A DNA stretch of 29,338 nucleotides from Firmicutes bacterium UBA3553 (GCA_002381185.1 DFOA01000026.1:1-29338); one strand, 5' to 3'. Shown: positions 14,791 to 23,547, numbered from the stretch's first letter. Notes: a model not told the origin generated them from the letters alone. A program made the numbers and translations.

Positions 14791-16155
14791 TTATTTTACA
14801 AGCGGAAGTAATACCGTTGTTTGGGTTCCTTTGCCCAATTCACTTTCTGCTTTTATCGTTCCATTATGAATATCTACAATCCATTTAACAATTGACAGCC
14901 CAAGTCCAGAGCCACCTATTGAACGTGAACGGGCTTTATCAACTCTGTAAAAACGATCGAAAATATGCGGCAGGTCTTCTTGCGGAATTCCAATGCCTTG
15001 GTCAGATATTTGAATTTCTGCTGCTTGATTGACAATCTTATAGTTAATAATAATTTTTGTGTTGGAAGGAGAATACTTAATGCTGTTATCTATTATAGCT
15101 CTTAGCATCTGTTTTATGAGCCTGCGATCTGCTTCCATTTGAGCTTCAGGATAAGAATCGCAAAAAATAACATGCTCATCATCTATGAGGTTGCTCTCTT
15201 TGACAATCTCTTTTATTAAATCATCTAGTTCGAATTTTGTTATTTCCAATTTGTAAATTTCATTATCACCCTTCGATAAAAAAAGCAAGGTATCTAATAG
15301 AGCTGTCATGTTTGCCACCTCAGCCTTTATTGAAGAAATACTTTCATTTAGTACTTCTCGATCATCCTTACCCCAGCGATCCAGCACATCTGTATACCCC
15401 TTAATTACCGCTAGAGGGGTTGCCAGTTCGTGGGAAGCATCTAAGGTAAAGCGGTTTTGTTTCTCATATGCATGCTGTATTCGGGCAATCATGTCATTAA
15501 ATGTGTCGGAAAGTCTTTTTAACTCATCATCCGGACCATCTAAATGGATTCTCGCTGAAAGATCACTGGCACTAATTTGCTTCGCCTGACTTGTAATCTT
15601 ATCAATAGGGCTTAAAGCTCTTCTGCTGATCACATATCCAACAATTACAGCCATAATCAAAACAATGCCATCCATAGCAAGCATGATTCCAGCAAGAACA
15701 TGAAGGTAATTTTCTTCATTGTCCATATCCTTTATGATTTGGATTCTCACTTTCTCCCCATCGCTTAATGTATGATTATTGTTCAAATACATGATTTTAT
15801 TTTCTCCTGCTTTAGCTTCCATAACCTTTCCAATTATATCAGCATCCGCTTCAGGCAGGTTATATCGTTCACCGGTGTTATAAATTATCCTATTATGGTA
15901 AATTAAGTTAAAATCCACATTGTCAGCTATTTGGGAAATGTTTTTTAAATCTATAATTGGAATATCATTTAATTCCTTTACAGTATTTGTTATTGCATGG
16001 TCAACCAACCAAAGTTGCTCTACAGCAGTTTTGTTAATATAATAATTGATGCTGAAGAGAGTAGCAAAATTAACCAATGTCAATGCGGCAAAAAAAAGCA
16101 ATGCATAAGTAATTGTTAGTCTATTGGATATTTTTGTTGGTTTAAATTTAAACAT
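14791..16155 (-). CDS. Sensor histidine kinase of the second two-component system
   Basis: This 454-aa protein has TM1 at about residues 14-38, an extracellular region to about 150, and TM2 at 153-176. A HAMP domain follows (SRRALSPIDKITSQAKQI). The HisKA motif LDASHELATPLAVIKGY places the phospho-histidine at residue 242. The unusual A in place of the common R before TP (HELATPL) is shared with a known kinase subfamily. The ATPase domain has AIIDNSIKYS, ISDQGIGIPQED and GSGLGLSIVKWI. The gene starts 8 nt after the regulator stop (AGGTGA site) and is followed by the PepSY gene. The signal is unknown. Confidence 0.92.
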   Translation of the reverse strand: MFKFKPTKISNRLTITYALLFFAALTLVNFATLFSINYYINKTAVEQLWLVDHAITNTVKELNDIPIIDLKNISQIADNVDFNLIYHNRIIYNTGERYNLPEADADIIGKVMEAKAGENKIMYLNNNHTLSDGEKVRIQIIKDMDNEENYLHVLAGIMLAMDGIVLIMAVIVGYVISRRALSPIDKITSQAKQISASDLSARIHLDGPDDELKRLSDTFNDMIARIQHAYEKQNRFTLDASHELATPLAVIKGYTDVLDRWGKDDREVLNESISSIKAEVANMTALLDTLLFLSKGDNEIYKLEITKFELDDLIKEIVKESNLIDDEHVIFCDSYPEAQMEADRRLIKQMLRAIIDNSIKYSPSNTKIIINYKIVNQAAEIQISDQGIGIPQEDLPHIFDRFYRVDKARSRSIGGSGLGLSIVKWIVDIHNGTIKAESELGKGTQTTVLLPLVK

Positions 16156-16163
16156 ACACTCAC

Positions 16164-16844
16164 CTATTCCTTAATTGTATATCCTACACCCCTGACAGTA
16201 TGGATCAAATTTGTTTCATAAGGATAATCAATTTTATTTCTCAGGTACCTGATGTACACATCCAATACATTAGTGTCCCCTACAAAATCATAACCCCACA
16301 CTTGATTAATAATTTGATCTCTTGTTAATACGAGTCCCTTATTTTTAAGCAAATACTCAAGAAGATCGTATTCTGTTTTTGTAAGGTCAATGTTATCTCC
16401 TTGCTTTATGACTTCTCTTGTAAGTAGATTCATGCTGAGATCCGCCATCTCAAGCAGCTTAGTTTCTACCAATTTAGCTTTGCCCCTTCTGAGTCCAACC
16501 CTCATTCGTGCTAACAGTTCCTCCATTTCAAAAGGCTTGGTAACATAATCATCTGCACCTAGATCCAAACCAATCACCTTATCTGTTATATCTCTCCTTG
16601 CTGTCAGCATAATTATAGGTATGTTCGATATCTTTCGCACTTTTCTGCAAACTTCCATCCCACTGATTTCAGGAAGCATTAAATCAAGTAAAATAATCCC
16701 ATATTGTCCACTATGAAACTTTTCAAGTCCATCTTTTCCATCATAAGCTATATCGTAAGTATAACCTTCATGCTTAAATTCCAGTTCCAATATTCTTGTA
16801 ATCGCCTTATCATCCTCAATTAACAGTATATCTTTGTTATTCAC
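16164..16844 (-). CDS. OmpR-family response regulator of the second two-component system
   Basis: The protein is 226 aa from GTG at 16844, placed 5 nt after GAGGTGG. The GTG at 16853 overlaps this site and is unlikely. The receiver domain has acidic pocket EDD at 10-12, D54 in LLDLMLPEISG and lysine in VTKPFEM. The winged-helix domain has LTKTEYDLLEYLLKNKG and the recognition segment NVLDVYIRYLRNKI. It forms an operon with the kinase. A hairpin-plus-T terminator sits about 10 nt upstream of its ribosome binding site, so its transcription may depend on read-through from the ABC/lipoprotein operon or on an unseen promoter. Confidence 0.92.
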   Translation of the reverse strand: MNNKDILLIEDDKAITRILELEFKHEGYTYDIAYDGKDGLEKFHSGQYGIILLDLMLPEISGMEVCRKVRKISNIPIIMLTARRDITDKVIGLDLGADDYVTKPFEMEELLARMRVGLRRGKAKLVETKLLEMADLSMNLLTREVIKQGDNIDLTKTEYDLLEYLLKNKGLVLTRDQIINQVWGYDFVGDTNVLDVYIRYLRNKIDYPYETNLIHTVRGVGYTIKE

Positions 16845-16860
16845 ATTTACCACCTCATTT

Positions 16861-16893
16861 GCAAAAGGATTAGAGTGATAAATGCTCTAATCC
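16861..16893 (-). terminator. Terminator/attenuator between the lipoprotein and the regulator genes
   Basis: GGATTAGAG (16867-16875) pairs perfectly with CTCTAATCC (16885-16893), with a 9-nt loop; on the minus strand TTTTGC follows. It lies between the lipoprotein stop at 16972 and the regulator ribosome binding site at about 16850-16857. Its closeness to that site suggests partial termination or translational gating. Confidence 0.6.
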
Positions 16894-16971
16894 CTATTTT
16901 AGATCAACCACTTATAGTTTATCAATATTATATAATATTAATATACTACTTTTATAAAATTTTTCAATCTT

Positions 16972-17685
16972 TTAATCTGCTACCTCGGCGGTACCCTCAG
17001 CCTTTTCTACTTGAAAATTTAACGGCTGAAAATCTTTTGCATGAAGCTGTATATCAAAGATCAAGCCATTTTTAGAAGTTCCGTAAAGTCCGCTCATATT
17101 TCCAAAATAATGCCCAGCTTCTGAAACCTGATTGTCAAAGTGTATTGTCTTTGTCTCTCCAGCATTCAATGATAATCCGCTTAGCTTTTGATAATAGGAT
17201 TCCTGGGTTTTATCGATCTTATCAGTAATCGTATAATATATGTCGAAGTTGTTTAATGTTGTTTTTCCGGTATTGTTTAGTGTTATTTCAAGGTGATCGG
17301 CATCTTTGTTGTCTTCTACCCTTGCATCCTCTATTTTAACATCCAGTGTTGATGTACCTGTTTCTTTAATTAAATTTTCTATTTTTAAAGGTTCCTTATC
17401 TTCCTTGTCATTTACACCATCACCATCTGTATCCGCAACATATGGATTAGTCCCATAAGTTTTTTCTACAGAATCAGGGATACCGTCTTTATCAGTGTCT
17501 ATAGCGGTTTTACCTGTACTATCTGTCACAGTAGGCTGGGAACTGTTCATACTTGTTTCTGTATTGGGTTTTTGATTTGGATTGTTGCCTGAGCATCCGG
17601 TAAATACAAAGCTCAATAAGGATAAAATCAGTGCAACCATTAGAGCAGCCTTCCATATTTTTTTTGATTTCATTTTTTCTTTCAT
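16972..17685 (-). CDS. Lipoprotein with calcium-binding TSP3-like repeats
   Basis: The protein is 237 aa from the ATG at 17683-17685 (GGAGG 8 nt upstream). An ATG 15 nt earlier lies in front of this site and is part of it. The lipobox is VFTGC, with the lipidated cysteine at residue 31. Two aspartate-rich loops, DTDKDGIPDSVEKTYGTNP and DTDGDGVNDKEDKEPL, match thrombospondin-type-3/EF-like calcium motifs (about residues 63-100). The remainder has an Ig-like or CARDB-like pattern with NNTGKTTLNNF. It would be anchored to the outer face of the membrane. It follows the second ABC permease by 36 nt and is likely part of that export system. Confidence 0.85.
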   Translation of the reverse strand: MKEKMKSKKIWKAALMVALILSLLSFVFTGCSGNNPNQKPNTETSMNSSQPTVTDSTGKTAIDTDKDGIPDSVEKTYGTNPYVADTDGDGVNDKEDKEPLKIENLIKETGTSTLDVKIEDARVEDNKDADHLEITLNNTGKTTLNNFDIYYTITDKIDKTQESYYQKLSGLSLNAGETKTIHFDNQVSEAGHYFGNMSGLYGTSKNGLIFDIQLHAKDFQPLNFQVEKAEGTAEVAD

Positions 17686-17721
17686 TTTAAATACCTCCAT
17701 TTTATAAAATTGTTTTTTAAT

Positions 17722-18687
17722 TTAGTTTGTTTGATATATATCTTCACGCCTTAAAAAGGCAGTATATGTGAGCAGCCAAATGGCTATGCTCGGTGCAAGA
17801 AGTCCCAAAAGGTTAATCCATTTCAGTCCCATAACCTCCCATGGTGTGTTTGTCTCAAAACCCGGCTTCACATTTAGGAGTGCATAACTGATCCTTTCGT
17901 AATGCTTGGTAGGTGACATTTCTTCAATGCTATCCCTGACAGTCTCATAAAACTTAAATTGCTGCATAACTTGTGTTTCCTGGTCTCTTGACATTCCCAT
18001 TGAGCTAAAGAACCCACCCGGGATTTGATTGTCCATATCCATTGTATCCCCAATCTGAGGGAAAACAAAGGACAGAACCAACCAGATAATCACTGTTATA
18101 AGTAAAGCTCTGCTTCCCTTTGTAGAAACAGTAGCGATTCCCATACTCAAAACGGTAAAAAACGCCATGTACAGAAAAGACATCCCAAAGAACAGAGGCA
18201 ATCTAACAACATCATTAGAAGTAAGAGCTGCACCACCAATTGCCAGTAAGGAAATAAAAGTAATAATTCCCATCAATACTGTAATAAAAGCCAATATGGC
18301 AAGATTCCCAATCAATTTTCCATTTAAAAATGTATCTCGAAAAACTCCTCTGGATAATATGAGCCGCATAGTGCCATTCTTGTGCTCCTTAGTGATAGCA
18401 ATATTGCCGAGCACAATTGCCAGCAGTGCACCTACCATACCAATATAGTTTACGAAACCCTTTGAAGCTGAAATAGGGTTTAGATTCGGCATAGGCGGAA
18501 GTTCTGCCTTCCCAAGTGACTTCAGAAAACTTATTGAACTGTTGTAATTATCTGTGGCAATCTTTACCTGATATGAACCCAACACAATTGAAACAATGAT
18601 CAGTACAAGAAGTAAAACCAGAATGCTGAGAAACAATTTGTTTCTCAAAGCATCTCTTATTTCTTTTTTTGCAATTTCAATTATCAT
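17722..18687 (-). CDS. ABC-2 permease, second subunit
   Basis: This 321-aa protein has a first hydrophobic segment at about residues 18-38, a periplasm-like loop of about 60 residues, and five more segments. The conserved ITKEHKNGTMRLILSRGVFR, between segments 2 and 3, is the ABC-2 coupling motif. It resembles the NosY/ABC-2 family and the permease encoded at 19512-20438 (similar topology and NYIGMVGALLAIVLG versus NYVSMIGAVVAIFLG). The pair could make a heterodimeric channel driven by the ATPase at 20435. It starts 6 nt after the NEW3-type gene. Confidence 0.88.
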   Translation of the reverse strand: MIIEIAKKEIRDALRNKLFLSILVLLLVLIIVSIVLGSYQVKIATDNYNSSISFLKSLGKAELPPMPNLNPISASKGFVNYIGMVGALLAIVLGNIAITKEHKNGTMRLILSRGVFRDTFLNGKLIGNLAILAFITVLMGIITFISLLAIGGAALTSNDVVRLPLFFGMSFLYMAFFTVLSMGIATVSTKGSRALLITVIIWLVLSFVFPQIGDTMDMDNQIPGGFFSSMGMSRDQETQVMQQFKFYETVRDSIEEMSPTKHYERISYALLNVKPGFETNTPWEVMGLKWINLLGLLAPSIAIWLLTYTAFLRREDIYQTN

Positions 18688-18693
18688 TTCTCA

Positions 18694-19515
18694 TCACCTT
18701 CTCCCATGTCTTTTAAATTGTATCAGTGTTACCCCTGCAATCAAAATCACGGTACCAATCATCCAATAGGCAATATTTGAGCTGGTTTTCACTGTTACTG
18801 GTATGCTGAGCAGGTCACTTTTAGTTTCATCACTTATTGCTGTAAACTTTGACGTAAAATTTCCGGCTGCCTGTGAACTGGGAATATCAACTGTCATCTT
18901 AAACGTTCCAGTTTCTCCGGATTTTAGATCAGTTAAGGTATCACTGCTCTGTCTGACAATCCATTTATATGGCAGTTCCGGTTCAATTCTTACTGATTTC
19001 AAGTCCTTTGACCCATTGTTAGTTACCGAAAAATTAAATTCAGTTGGCTTGCCATTTAACACCTCAACCTTATTAAGCATGCTGCTGACAGATAATACAT
19101 AGTCTTTATTAATCTGAATTGAGATTCCGATTATATTTTCTTTTCCGTCTTCGCGGACAGCTTTTACTGAAAGCTTGTCGTTATTAACCAGAGCACTGCC
19201 CTTCAGATTTATGTTCAAATCAATCTGCGAATTTGACCCTGCTGGTACTGTTACATTTTCTACCGAATTTCCATCAGAAGAAAAATATAGTTCATATCCG
19301 TTTGCAAAGCCATCCGTAGCTAGCTTATATCTATGCTCTACCGTATCATTGTTATTGATAAAAAATGTTACTGTTTTGATTTCTCCTGGAGACAACTTAC
19401 ATCCAGATAAGAATTCTGTACTGTTCACTTCCGCTGCGGATACCATAGATACAGAGGAAACTAACATAACTATTAACATGCTAAATAGCAATATTGCTTT
19501 ATTTAAATATTTCAT
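18694..19515 (-). CDS. NEW3/COG1470-like membrane-anchored protein
   Basis: This 273-aa protein has a signal peptide (residues 1-28, cut near VSAAE). Two Ig-like segments follow, with NNNDTVEHRYKL and VTNNGSKDLKSVRIEPELPY typical of the NPCBM-associated NEW3 fold (about residues 140-240). A C-terminal transmembrane helix (IAYWMIGTVILIAGVTLI) and basic tail complete it. It faces outward and may bind the exported substrate or support the permeases. The ATG overlaps the preceding permease stop (ATGA) and the next permease starts 6 nt later, so it is embedded in the ABC operon. NEW3-type proteins next to ABC exporters are known in Firmicutes; the substrate is unknown. Confidence 0.82.
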   Translation of the reverse strand: MKYLNKAILLFSMLIVMLVSSVSMVSAAEVNSTEFLSGCKLSPGEIKTVTFFINNNDTVEHRYKLATDGFANGYELYFSSDGNSVENVTVPAGSNSQIDLNINLKGSALVNNDKLSVKAVREDGKENIIGISIQINKDYVLSVSSMLNKVEVLNGKPTEFNFSVTNNGSKDLKSVRIEPELPYKWIVRQSSDTLTDLKSGETGTFKMTVDIPSSQAAGNFTSKFTAISDETKSDLLSIPVTVKTSSNIAYWMIGTVILIAGVTLIQFKRHGRR

Positions 19516-20438
19516 ATCACTTCCTCCTTCTGAGCAGCCTTATATGATAAAAGAAGGACTGTCAAACCAGGAATTAAGATTTCTGCTATTGCTCCTATTT
19601 GCCTTATGAGTAATGTGCCAATTCCAATATTTGCAGTTTCAGGAACTACCTGAAGCAAATCCCTGCCTATATTTTGAAATTGAACAGCAGGCGAAAACAG
19701 TTCAATTGTCTTTGAAACCAATGTATCGGATGGCACCTGTGTAACTGTCTGCGCTGTAGAATTCAAAGCATAAGCAAAGCTTCTTTGGCTGTCTGCTAGT
19801 TGAGGAAGAACAAAAGAAATTGCCATCCAAATAATCATCATCAACATAAAACCAAATGTACTGTCATTTGTTTTAAGTGAAACATACATGGTTGCTGTGT
19901 AAAAAATCATCATATAGACAAAAGCAGTCATAAAGAATACAAGCAACCTGATAATTTCATTTATCGGTAGCATCATACCAGAAACCAGGATAAAAAGTAC
20001 AAGATTAAAAATCAGAACAATGCCAAGTAATACACTGATTACTATGCCGCCACCCATAAGTTTTCCTGTCACTATCTGATCCCTGTATACAGGTCTTACT
20101 GCAATCAATTTCAAAGTACCCTTGTCTCTCTCTCCGCTAAAAGTTTCAAACCCGAGAAAAATTGCCACGACAGCTCCAATCATGCTTACATAGTTTATGA
20201 TATTGCTTAGAACCGACAAATGAAATATTTCTGGCTGTGGAGGAAAGCTTGTTGCCCCCTGATTTTGAAGCAACTGTACAATACTTTGGTATGCCTGCAA
20301 TTCCGCATTTTTCGTGCTGGACCCTATATACACAGATATGGCAGATAACAAGACAAACAACCCTGTTATAATCAAAAAGATATTATCCCGAAATGCAGTT
20401 TTCACTTCCTTTTGGGCTATAATAAAGATTCCGCTCAT
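19512..20438 (-). CDS. ABC-2 permease, first subunit
   Basis: This 308-aa protein has an N-terminal cytoplasmic segment followed by TM1 (IFLIITGLFVLLSAISVYIG) and an extracellular loop of about 60 residues. Further segments hold FSGERDKGTLKLIAVRPVYR, the ABC-2 coupling motif. Its ATG overlaps the upstream ATPase stop (ATGA), showing translational coupling. It is the partner of the second permease at 17722-18687, whose size and order of segments are the same. Confidence 0.88.
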   Translation of the reverse strand: MSGIFIIAQKEVKTAFRDNIFLIITGLFVLLSAISVYIGSSTKNAELQAYQSIVQLLQNQGATSFPPQPEIFHLSVLSNIINYVSMIGAVVAIFLGFETFSGERDKGTLKLIAVRPVYRDQIVTGKLMGGGIVISVLLGIVLIFNLVLFILVSGMMLPINEIIRLLVFFMTAFVYMMIFYTATMYVSLKTNDSTFGFMLMMIIWMAISFVLPQLADSQRSFAYALNSTAQTVTQVPSDTLVSKTIELFSPAVQFQNIGRDLLQVVPETANIGIGTLLIRQIGAIAEILIPGLTVLLLSYKAAQKEEVI

Positions 20439-21157
20439 TTTTTTTCACCCTCTATTTTAAAGTATATTTCCTCAAGGGATTTCTCTTCTGGAAACTCATT
20501 TTCTATGTTTTTAATCGAATCTGCCAGCAGAAGTTTTCCTTTACTGATGATGCCAATATCGGTACATAATTTAGTTACTTCTGACAGAAGATGAGTATTC
20601 ATAAAAATTGTCGTCCCACGTTCCTTATTCAGCATGAGCAATATATCTCTTAGCTCTTTTGTACCCTGTGGATCAAGTCCTGACGTAGGTTCATCAAGAA
20701 ATAAGATTTTAGGATTGTGTAAAATAGCCTGTGCAATGCCTATTCTCTGTCTCATACCTTTTGAATAAGTTTTCACCTTCCGATTTTTCCATTCATTAAA
20801 ATCAAGTAGTTTCAATGTTTCTTCAATGCTTGCTTCCACATTCTTAACCCCAGAAAGTTTGCCGAAAAATCTTAAATTTTCCACAGCAGTGAGGTCGCCA
20901 TATAGAGTCACATTTTCAGGGAGATGCCCCAGCAAATTCCTCGCTTTTAAATTGTCTTTAACTACATCATAGCTATCAATGGAAGCCACCCCGGACGTAG
21001 GAAGGATCAACGTCGTCAGCATTGATACAGTTGTTGTCTTTCCAGCGCCGTTATGGCCGAGAAATCCAAAAATTGCTTGTTCCTTAACCTTTAAAGACAG
21101 GTTATCGACTGCTGTAAAGTCTCCATATTTTTTAGTTAAATTTTCTATTATTAGCAT
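20435..21157 (-). CDS. ABC transporter ATP-binding protein
   Basis: This 240-aa protein has Walker A GHNGAGKT (residues 34-41), signature TYSKGMRQRIGIAQA, Walker B ILFLDEPTSGLDP and switch-histidine region MNTHLLSE. It closely follows the CcmA/NatA-type ABC-2 ATPases. It is the first gene of the operon and starts at the ATG at 21155-21157 (GAGGAAG 5 nt upstream). It powers the two permeases encoded next. The operon then continues to the NEW3-type protein and the calcium-repeat lipoprotein. No clear promoter with both consensus boxes was found upstream (21158-21361). Confidence 0.92.
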   Translation of the reverse strand: MLIIENLTKKYGDFTAVDNLSLKVKEQAIFGFLGHNGAGKTTTVSMLTTLILPTSGVASIDSYDVVKDNLKARNLLGHLPENVTLYGDLTAVENLRFFGKLSGVKNVEASIEETLKLLDFNEWKNRKVKTYSKGMRQRIGIAQAILHNPKILFLDEPTSGLDPQGTKELRDILLMLNKERGTTIFMNTHLLSEVTKLCTDIGIISKGKLLLADSIKNIENEFPEEKSLEEIYFKIEGEKK

Positions 21158-21361
21158 ATTTCTTCCTCATTCCAATAATTATATTTATGAACTATATCCA
21201 TTAAACCTCAAACTTCTGAGATTCATATAAAATCAATCTGAAAATTTTCTCATTTTAAGAAGTTAAAAAAATTTTGTAGTTTTATAGTTAATTCAACCTA
21301 GCAAAAATGTTAAATTTAAATGTCTATCTTGTACATATAACTCATCATTATTTTTTTATAC

Positions 21362-21391
21362 TAAAAAGCCCCGCAATTTTTGTGCAGGGCT
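21362..21391 (-). terminator. Terminator of the ChrB-MFS operon
   Basis: AGCCC-C-GCA (21367-21375) pairs with TGC-A-GGGCT (21383-21391), one mismatch. On the minus strand TTTTT follows. It lies 24 nt past the MFS stop. Confidence 0.75.
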
Positions 21392-21414
21392 CAGCAATAT
21401 AATTCTTAATTTCT

Positions 21415-22590
21415 TTAGCTTACTATTTTAGTTTCATGTTTTACTTCATTCATAAAAATATTCAGAATAAATGCCGCTAATAATGATATACAACTGCCAA
21501 ATATAAACGGTGTTTTCGCACCAAAAGAATTCCAAAGGAGTCCTGCAATTGCACTTGCTGGAAGCAGCGCTATTCCAACAACTGTTGAGTGAAGCCCAAG
21601 CATTGTACCTTTCAATTCTTTTGGAGAAATTTCTGAAATAAATGCTCTTTCTACGCCTGCAGTCAAGGCGGTATAAACACCATACAGAACAAAAAGCGCA
21701 ATCATAAAATTTTTATTAAAAACAAATGCAAATCCAAGATAAACTAAAGCAAAAACAATATAACCTGAAACAAGCAATCTTTTCCTTCCTACTTTATCAG
21801 ACCTCTTTCCAGCAGGTATAGCAAGTATAGAGGCAGTAATATTATAAATAAAATAAAGTAAAATTACACTAGTGTCATCAAGCCCCACACTTTTAGCTCT
21901 TAGTAGCAAAAATGCATTTGATGAATTTCCTAAAGTAAATAAAAACGCCACGAATAGATAAAGCTTCAATTGACTATCTAACTTTTTCACATTCTTCCAG
22001 AATGGTTCACGTTTTTTTAAAGTGCGCTCTTCTTTTTTCTCCTTAATCTTGAAAAACATAATCAGACTTAGAGCTGCAGGTATCATTGAAATGATAAAAA
22101 TTTGCTTGTAGTCATAATTTCCATTAAAATTTTTCAGAAGTAGGTAGGCTATTAAAATTCCTAAAGCGGAGCCAGCCATATCAAGAGCTTTATGTATACC
22201 AAATGCCGTACCACTGTGCCCACTTTGAGAACTTTCACTTACCATTACATCTCTTGGCGCTGTTCTTATTCCTTTTCCAATCCTATCAATAACCCTAGCA
22301 CCTAAAATACCCACCCACGAATGTGCAAATACTAATGCAACTTTATATATAATCCCGGTTGCATAACCAATAAATGCTATTGGTTTCTTTTTTTTATATT
22401 TGTCAGTAATATAACCACTAAATACTTTCAATAGACTTGCTAGACTTTCAGCAATTCCTTCAATAACACCTACCATTGCTGGAGTTGCTCCAAATACCGA
22501 TGTTAAATACAAGGGTATAATAGGATATACCATTTCAGCACTTATATCAGCAAAAAAACTAACCAATCCTAAAAAAATTACATTTGACAT
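21415..22590 (-). CDS. MFS transporter
   Basis: This 391-aa protein has 12 predicted membrane helices. The conserved loop between helices 2 and 3 reads GYITDKYKKKKP. The motif GIRTAPRDVMVSES after helix 4 places it in a family of MFS proteins frequently found with regulators of metal or drug resistance. The ATG follows AAGGAG by about 8 nt. It is 29 nt downstream of the ChrB-domain gene and shares its promoter. The neighbour suggests efflux of a toxic oxyanion or drug, but the substrate is not readable. Confidence 0.9.
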   Translation of the reverse strand: MSNVIFLGLVSFFADISAEMVYPIIPLYLTSVFGATPAMVGVIEGIAESLASLLKVFSGYITDKYKKKKPIAFIGYATGIIYKVALVFAHSWVGILGARVIDRIGKGIRTAPRDVMVSESSQSGHSGTAFGIHKALDMAGSALGILIAYLLLKNFNGNYDYKQIFIISMIPAALSLIMFFKIKEKKEERTLKKREPFWKNVKKLDSQLKLYLFVAFLFTLGNSSNAFLLLRAKSVGLDDTSVILLYFIYNITASILAIPAGKRSDKVGRKRLLVSGYIVFALVYLGFAFVFNKNFMIALFVLYGVYTALTAGVERAFISEISPKELKGTMLGLHSTVVGIALLPASAIAGLLWNSFGAKTPFIFGSCISLLAAFILNIFMNEVKHETKIVS

Positions 22591-22619
22591 TTAAATTACT
22601 CCTTGTATAATTACATATT

Positions 22620-23156
22620 TTAATTATCATTAGATTTATATATAGTATTGCTAAAATCCTCTAGCATGTTCCTACATTCAACTAGTTTTTGCTCTGCTTG
22701 TTTTTTTAATGATGAACCAAAAAAGTCTCTTATAAAAATCTTTTTTAACCATTCTTCGAGCTTATTGTATTCATCCTCATTTTCCTCAAGTTCAACATAA
22801 GAGAAATTTTCTCTTCCTGTTTCTTTTTCAATTTCATGAAAGAAATCATAACATTTATCTATAAACTCTTGATACTCATCGTCTCTAGCTTTGTTGAATA
22901 CATTGACAATATCATCCATACTTATCTCAGTAATGAAATTAGCATTCAAGACATAGGCACTTCCATTGTTTTGTGTAATTTCATTTGATATTTCATTAAA
23001 AACACCTAAATGCTCTTCAGATGCTGGAAGAATCCACATGGATTGTCCGATACTTACAGAACCATGTTTTTTTAATTTTCTCCACACACTTACCCTAACT
23101 CGTGATGGTTCTTTAGGTAATGTGTAATTTAACATTAGCCATTGCATATCAGACAA
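22620..23156 (-). CDS. ChrB N-terminal-domain protein
   Basis: This 178-aa protein begins with WLMLNYTLPKEPSRVRVSVW and continues RKLKKHGSVSIGQSMWILPA, a strong match to the ChrB N-terminal domain of chromate-resistance regulators. The C-terminal part is a charged helical region (LEEWLKKIFIRDFF ... LVECRNML). It may act as a regulator of the MFS gene downstream or as a small sensor. The start is TTG at 23156 with AAGGAGG 8 nt upstream; an ATG three codons later is possible. The promoter has a 40-bp palindrome over its -10 box. Confidence 0.85.
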   Translation of the reverse strand: MSDMQWLMLNYTLPKEPSRVRVSVWRKLKKHGSVSIGQSMWILPASEEHLGVFNEISNEITQNNGSAYVLNANFITEISMDDIVNVFNKARDDEYQEFIDKCYDFFHEIEKETGRENFSYVELEENEDEYNKLEEWLKKIFIRDFFGSSLKKQAEQKLVECRNMLEDFSNTIYKSNDN

Positions 23157-23174
23157 ATTATCTACCTCCTTTTT

Positions 23175-23236
23175 ATAATGTAATACATGTTACTTGTAAC
23201 AAGTATTACATTATCAGATTGAAATAGAATTGTCAA
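23175..23236 (-). promoter_or_regulatory. Promoter with a 40-bp palindromic operator over the -10
   Basis: The minus-strand promoter is TTGACA (23236-23231), a 17-bp spacer, and TAATGT (23213-23208). The -10 lies inside a near-perfect 40-bp palindrome (23175-23214): ATAATGTAATAC, A, TGTTAC, TT, GTAACA, A, GTATTACATTAT. Only one base pair breaks the symmetry. The position covers the -10 and the transcription start, so a bound repressor would block transcription. The binder may be ChrB itself or an unlinked TetR/MerR-like factor. Confidence 0.8.
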
Positions 23237-23241
23237 TAACT

Positions 23242-23285
23242 AAAATAGACCGCCAATCAAGAATGAATCTTCTAAACTGACGGCC
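23242..23285. repeat. Diverged copy of the 44-bp sequence at 14028-14071
   Basis: Aligning 23242-23285 with 14028-14071 gives 36 identical positions of 44, without gaps. Both begin AAAATAGACC and share ATCTTCTAAA. The copy at 14028 folds into a perfect terminator stem; here the stem has several mismatches. It may be a dispersed repeat or a shared terminator family. Confidence 0.55.
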
Positions 23286-23478
23286 ATTATTAAAGCAAGC
23301 CTAATCACAGGCTATGCTCACCACTACATTACGTAAATTTAGGTGGTTTTATTTAATAAGTAACTCATTTATTTTATTTACACAAATGCTTACAAAAATT
23401 CCATTGAATTCACCTTCCAAGGGAATATAAAACACTGTAATATTTAATTATGATATCGTGAAACCCTTTGAGTTCAAG

Positions 23479-23547
23479 CTATTTCTTCTCTATCAACACT
23501 ACACACTCAACGTGCCTTGAGAGTACAATAATGATGTCGTGTGGTCC
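23479..23547 (-). pseudogene. Possible 3' end of an RlmD/RumA-type methyltransferase gene
   Basis: The minus strand reads GPHDIIIVLSRHVECVVLIE, K, K, stop. The ending HVECVVLIEKK resembles the C-terminus of RumA/RlmD-type rRNA uracil methyltransferases ('HVE.VVL'). Nothing upstream continues the frame convincingly, so this is only the tail. The 3' ends of such genes are known integration sites of some conjugative elements, which would fit a scarred junction. Short similarity, so weak evidence. Confidence 0.35.
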
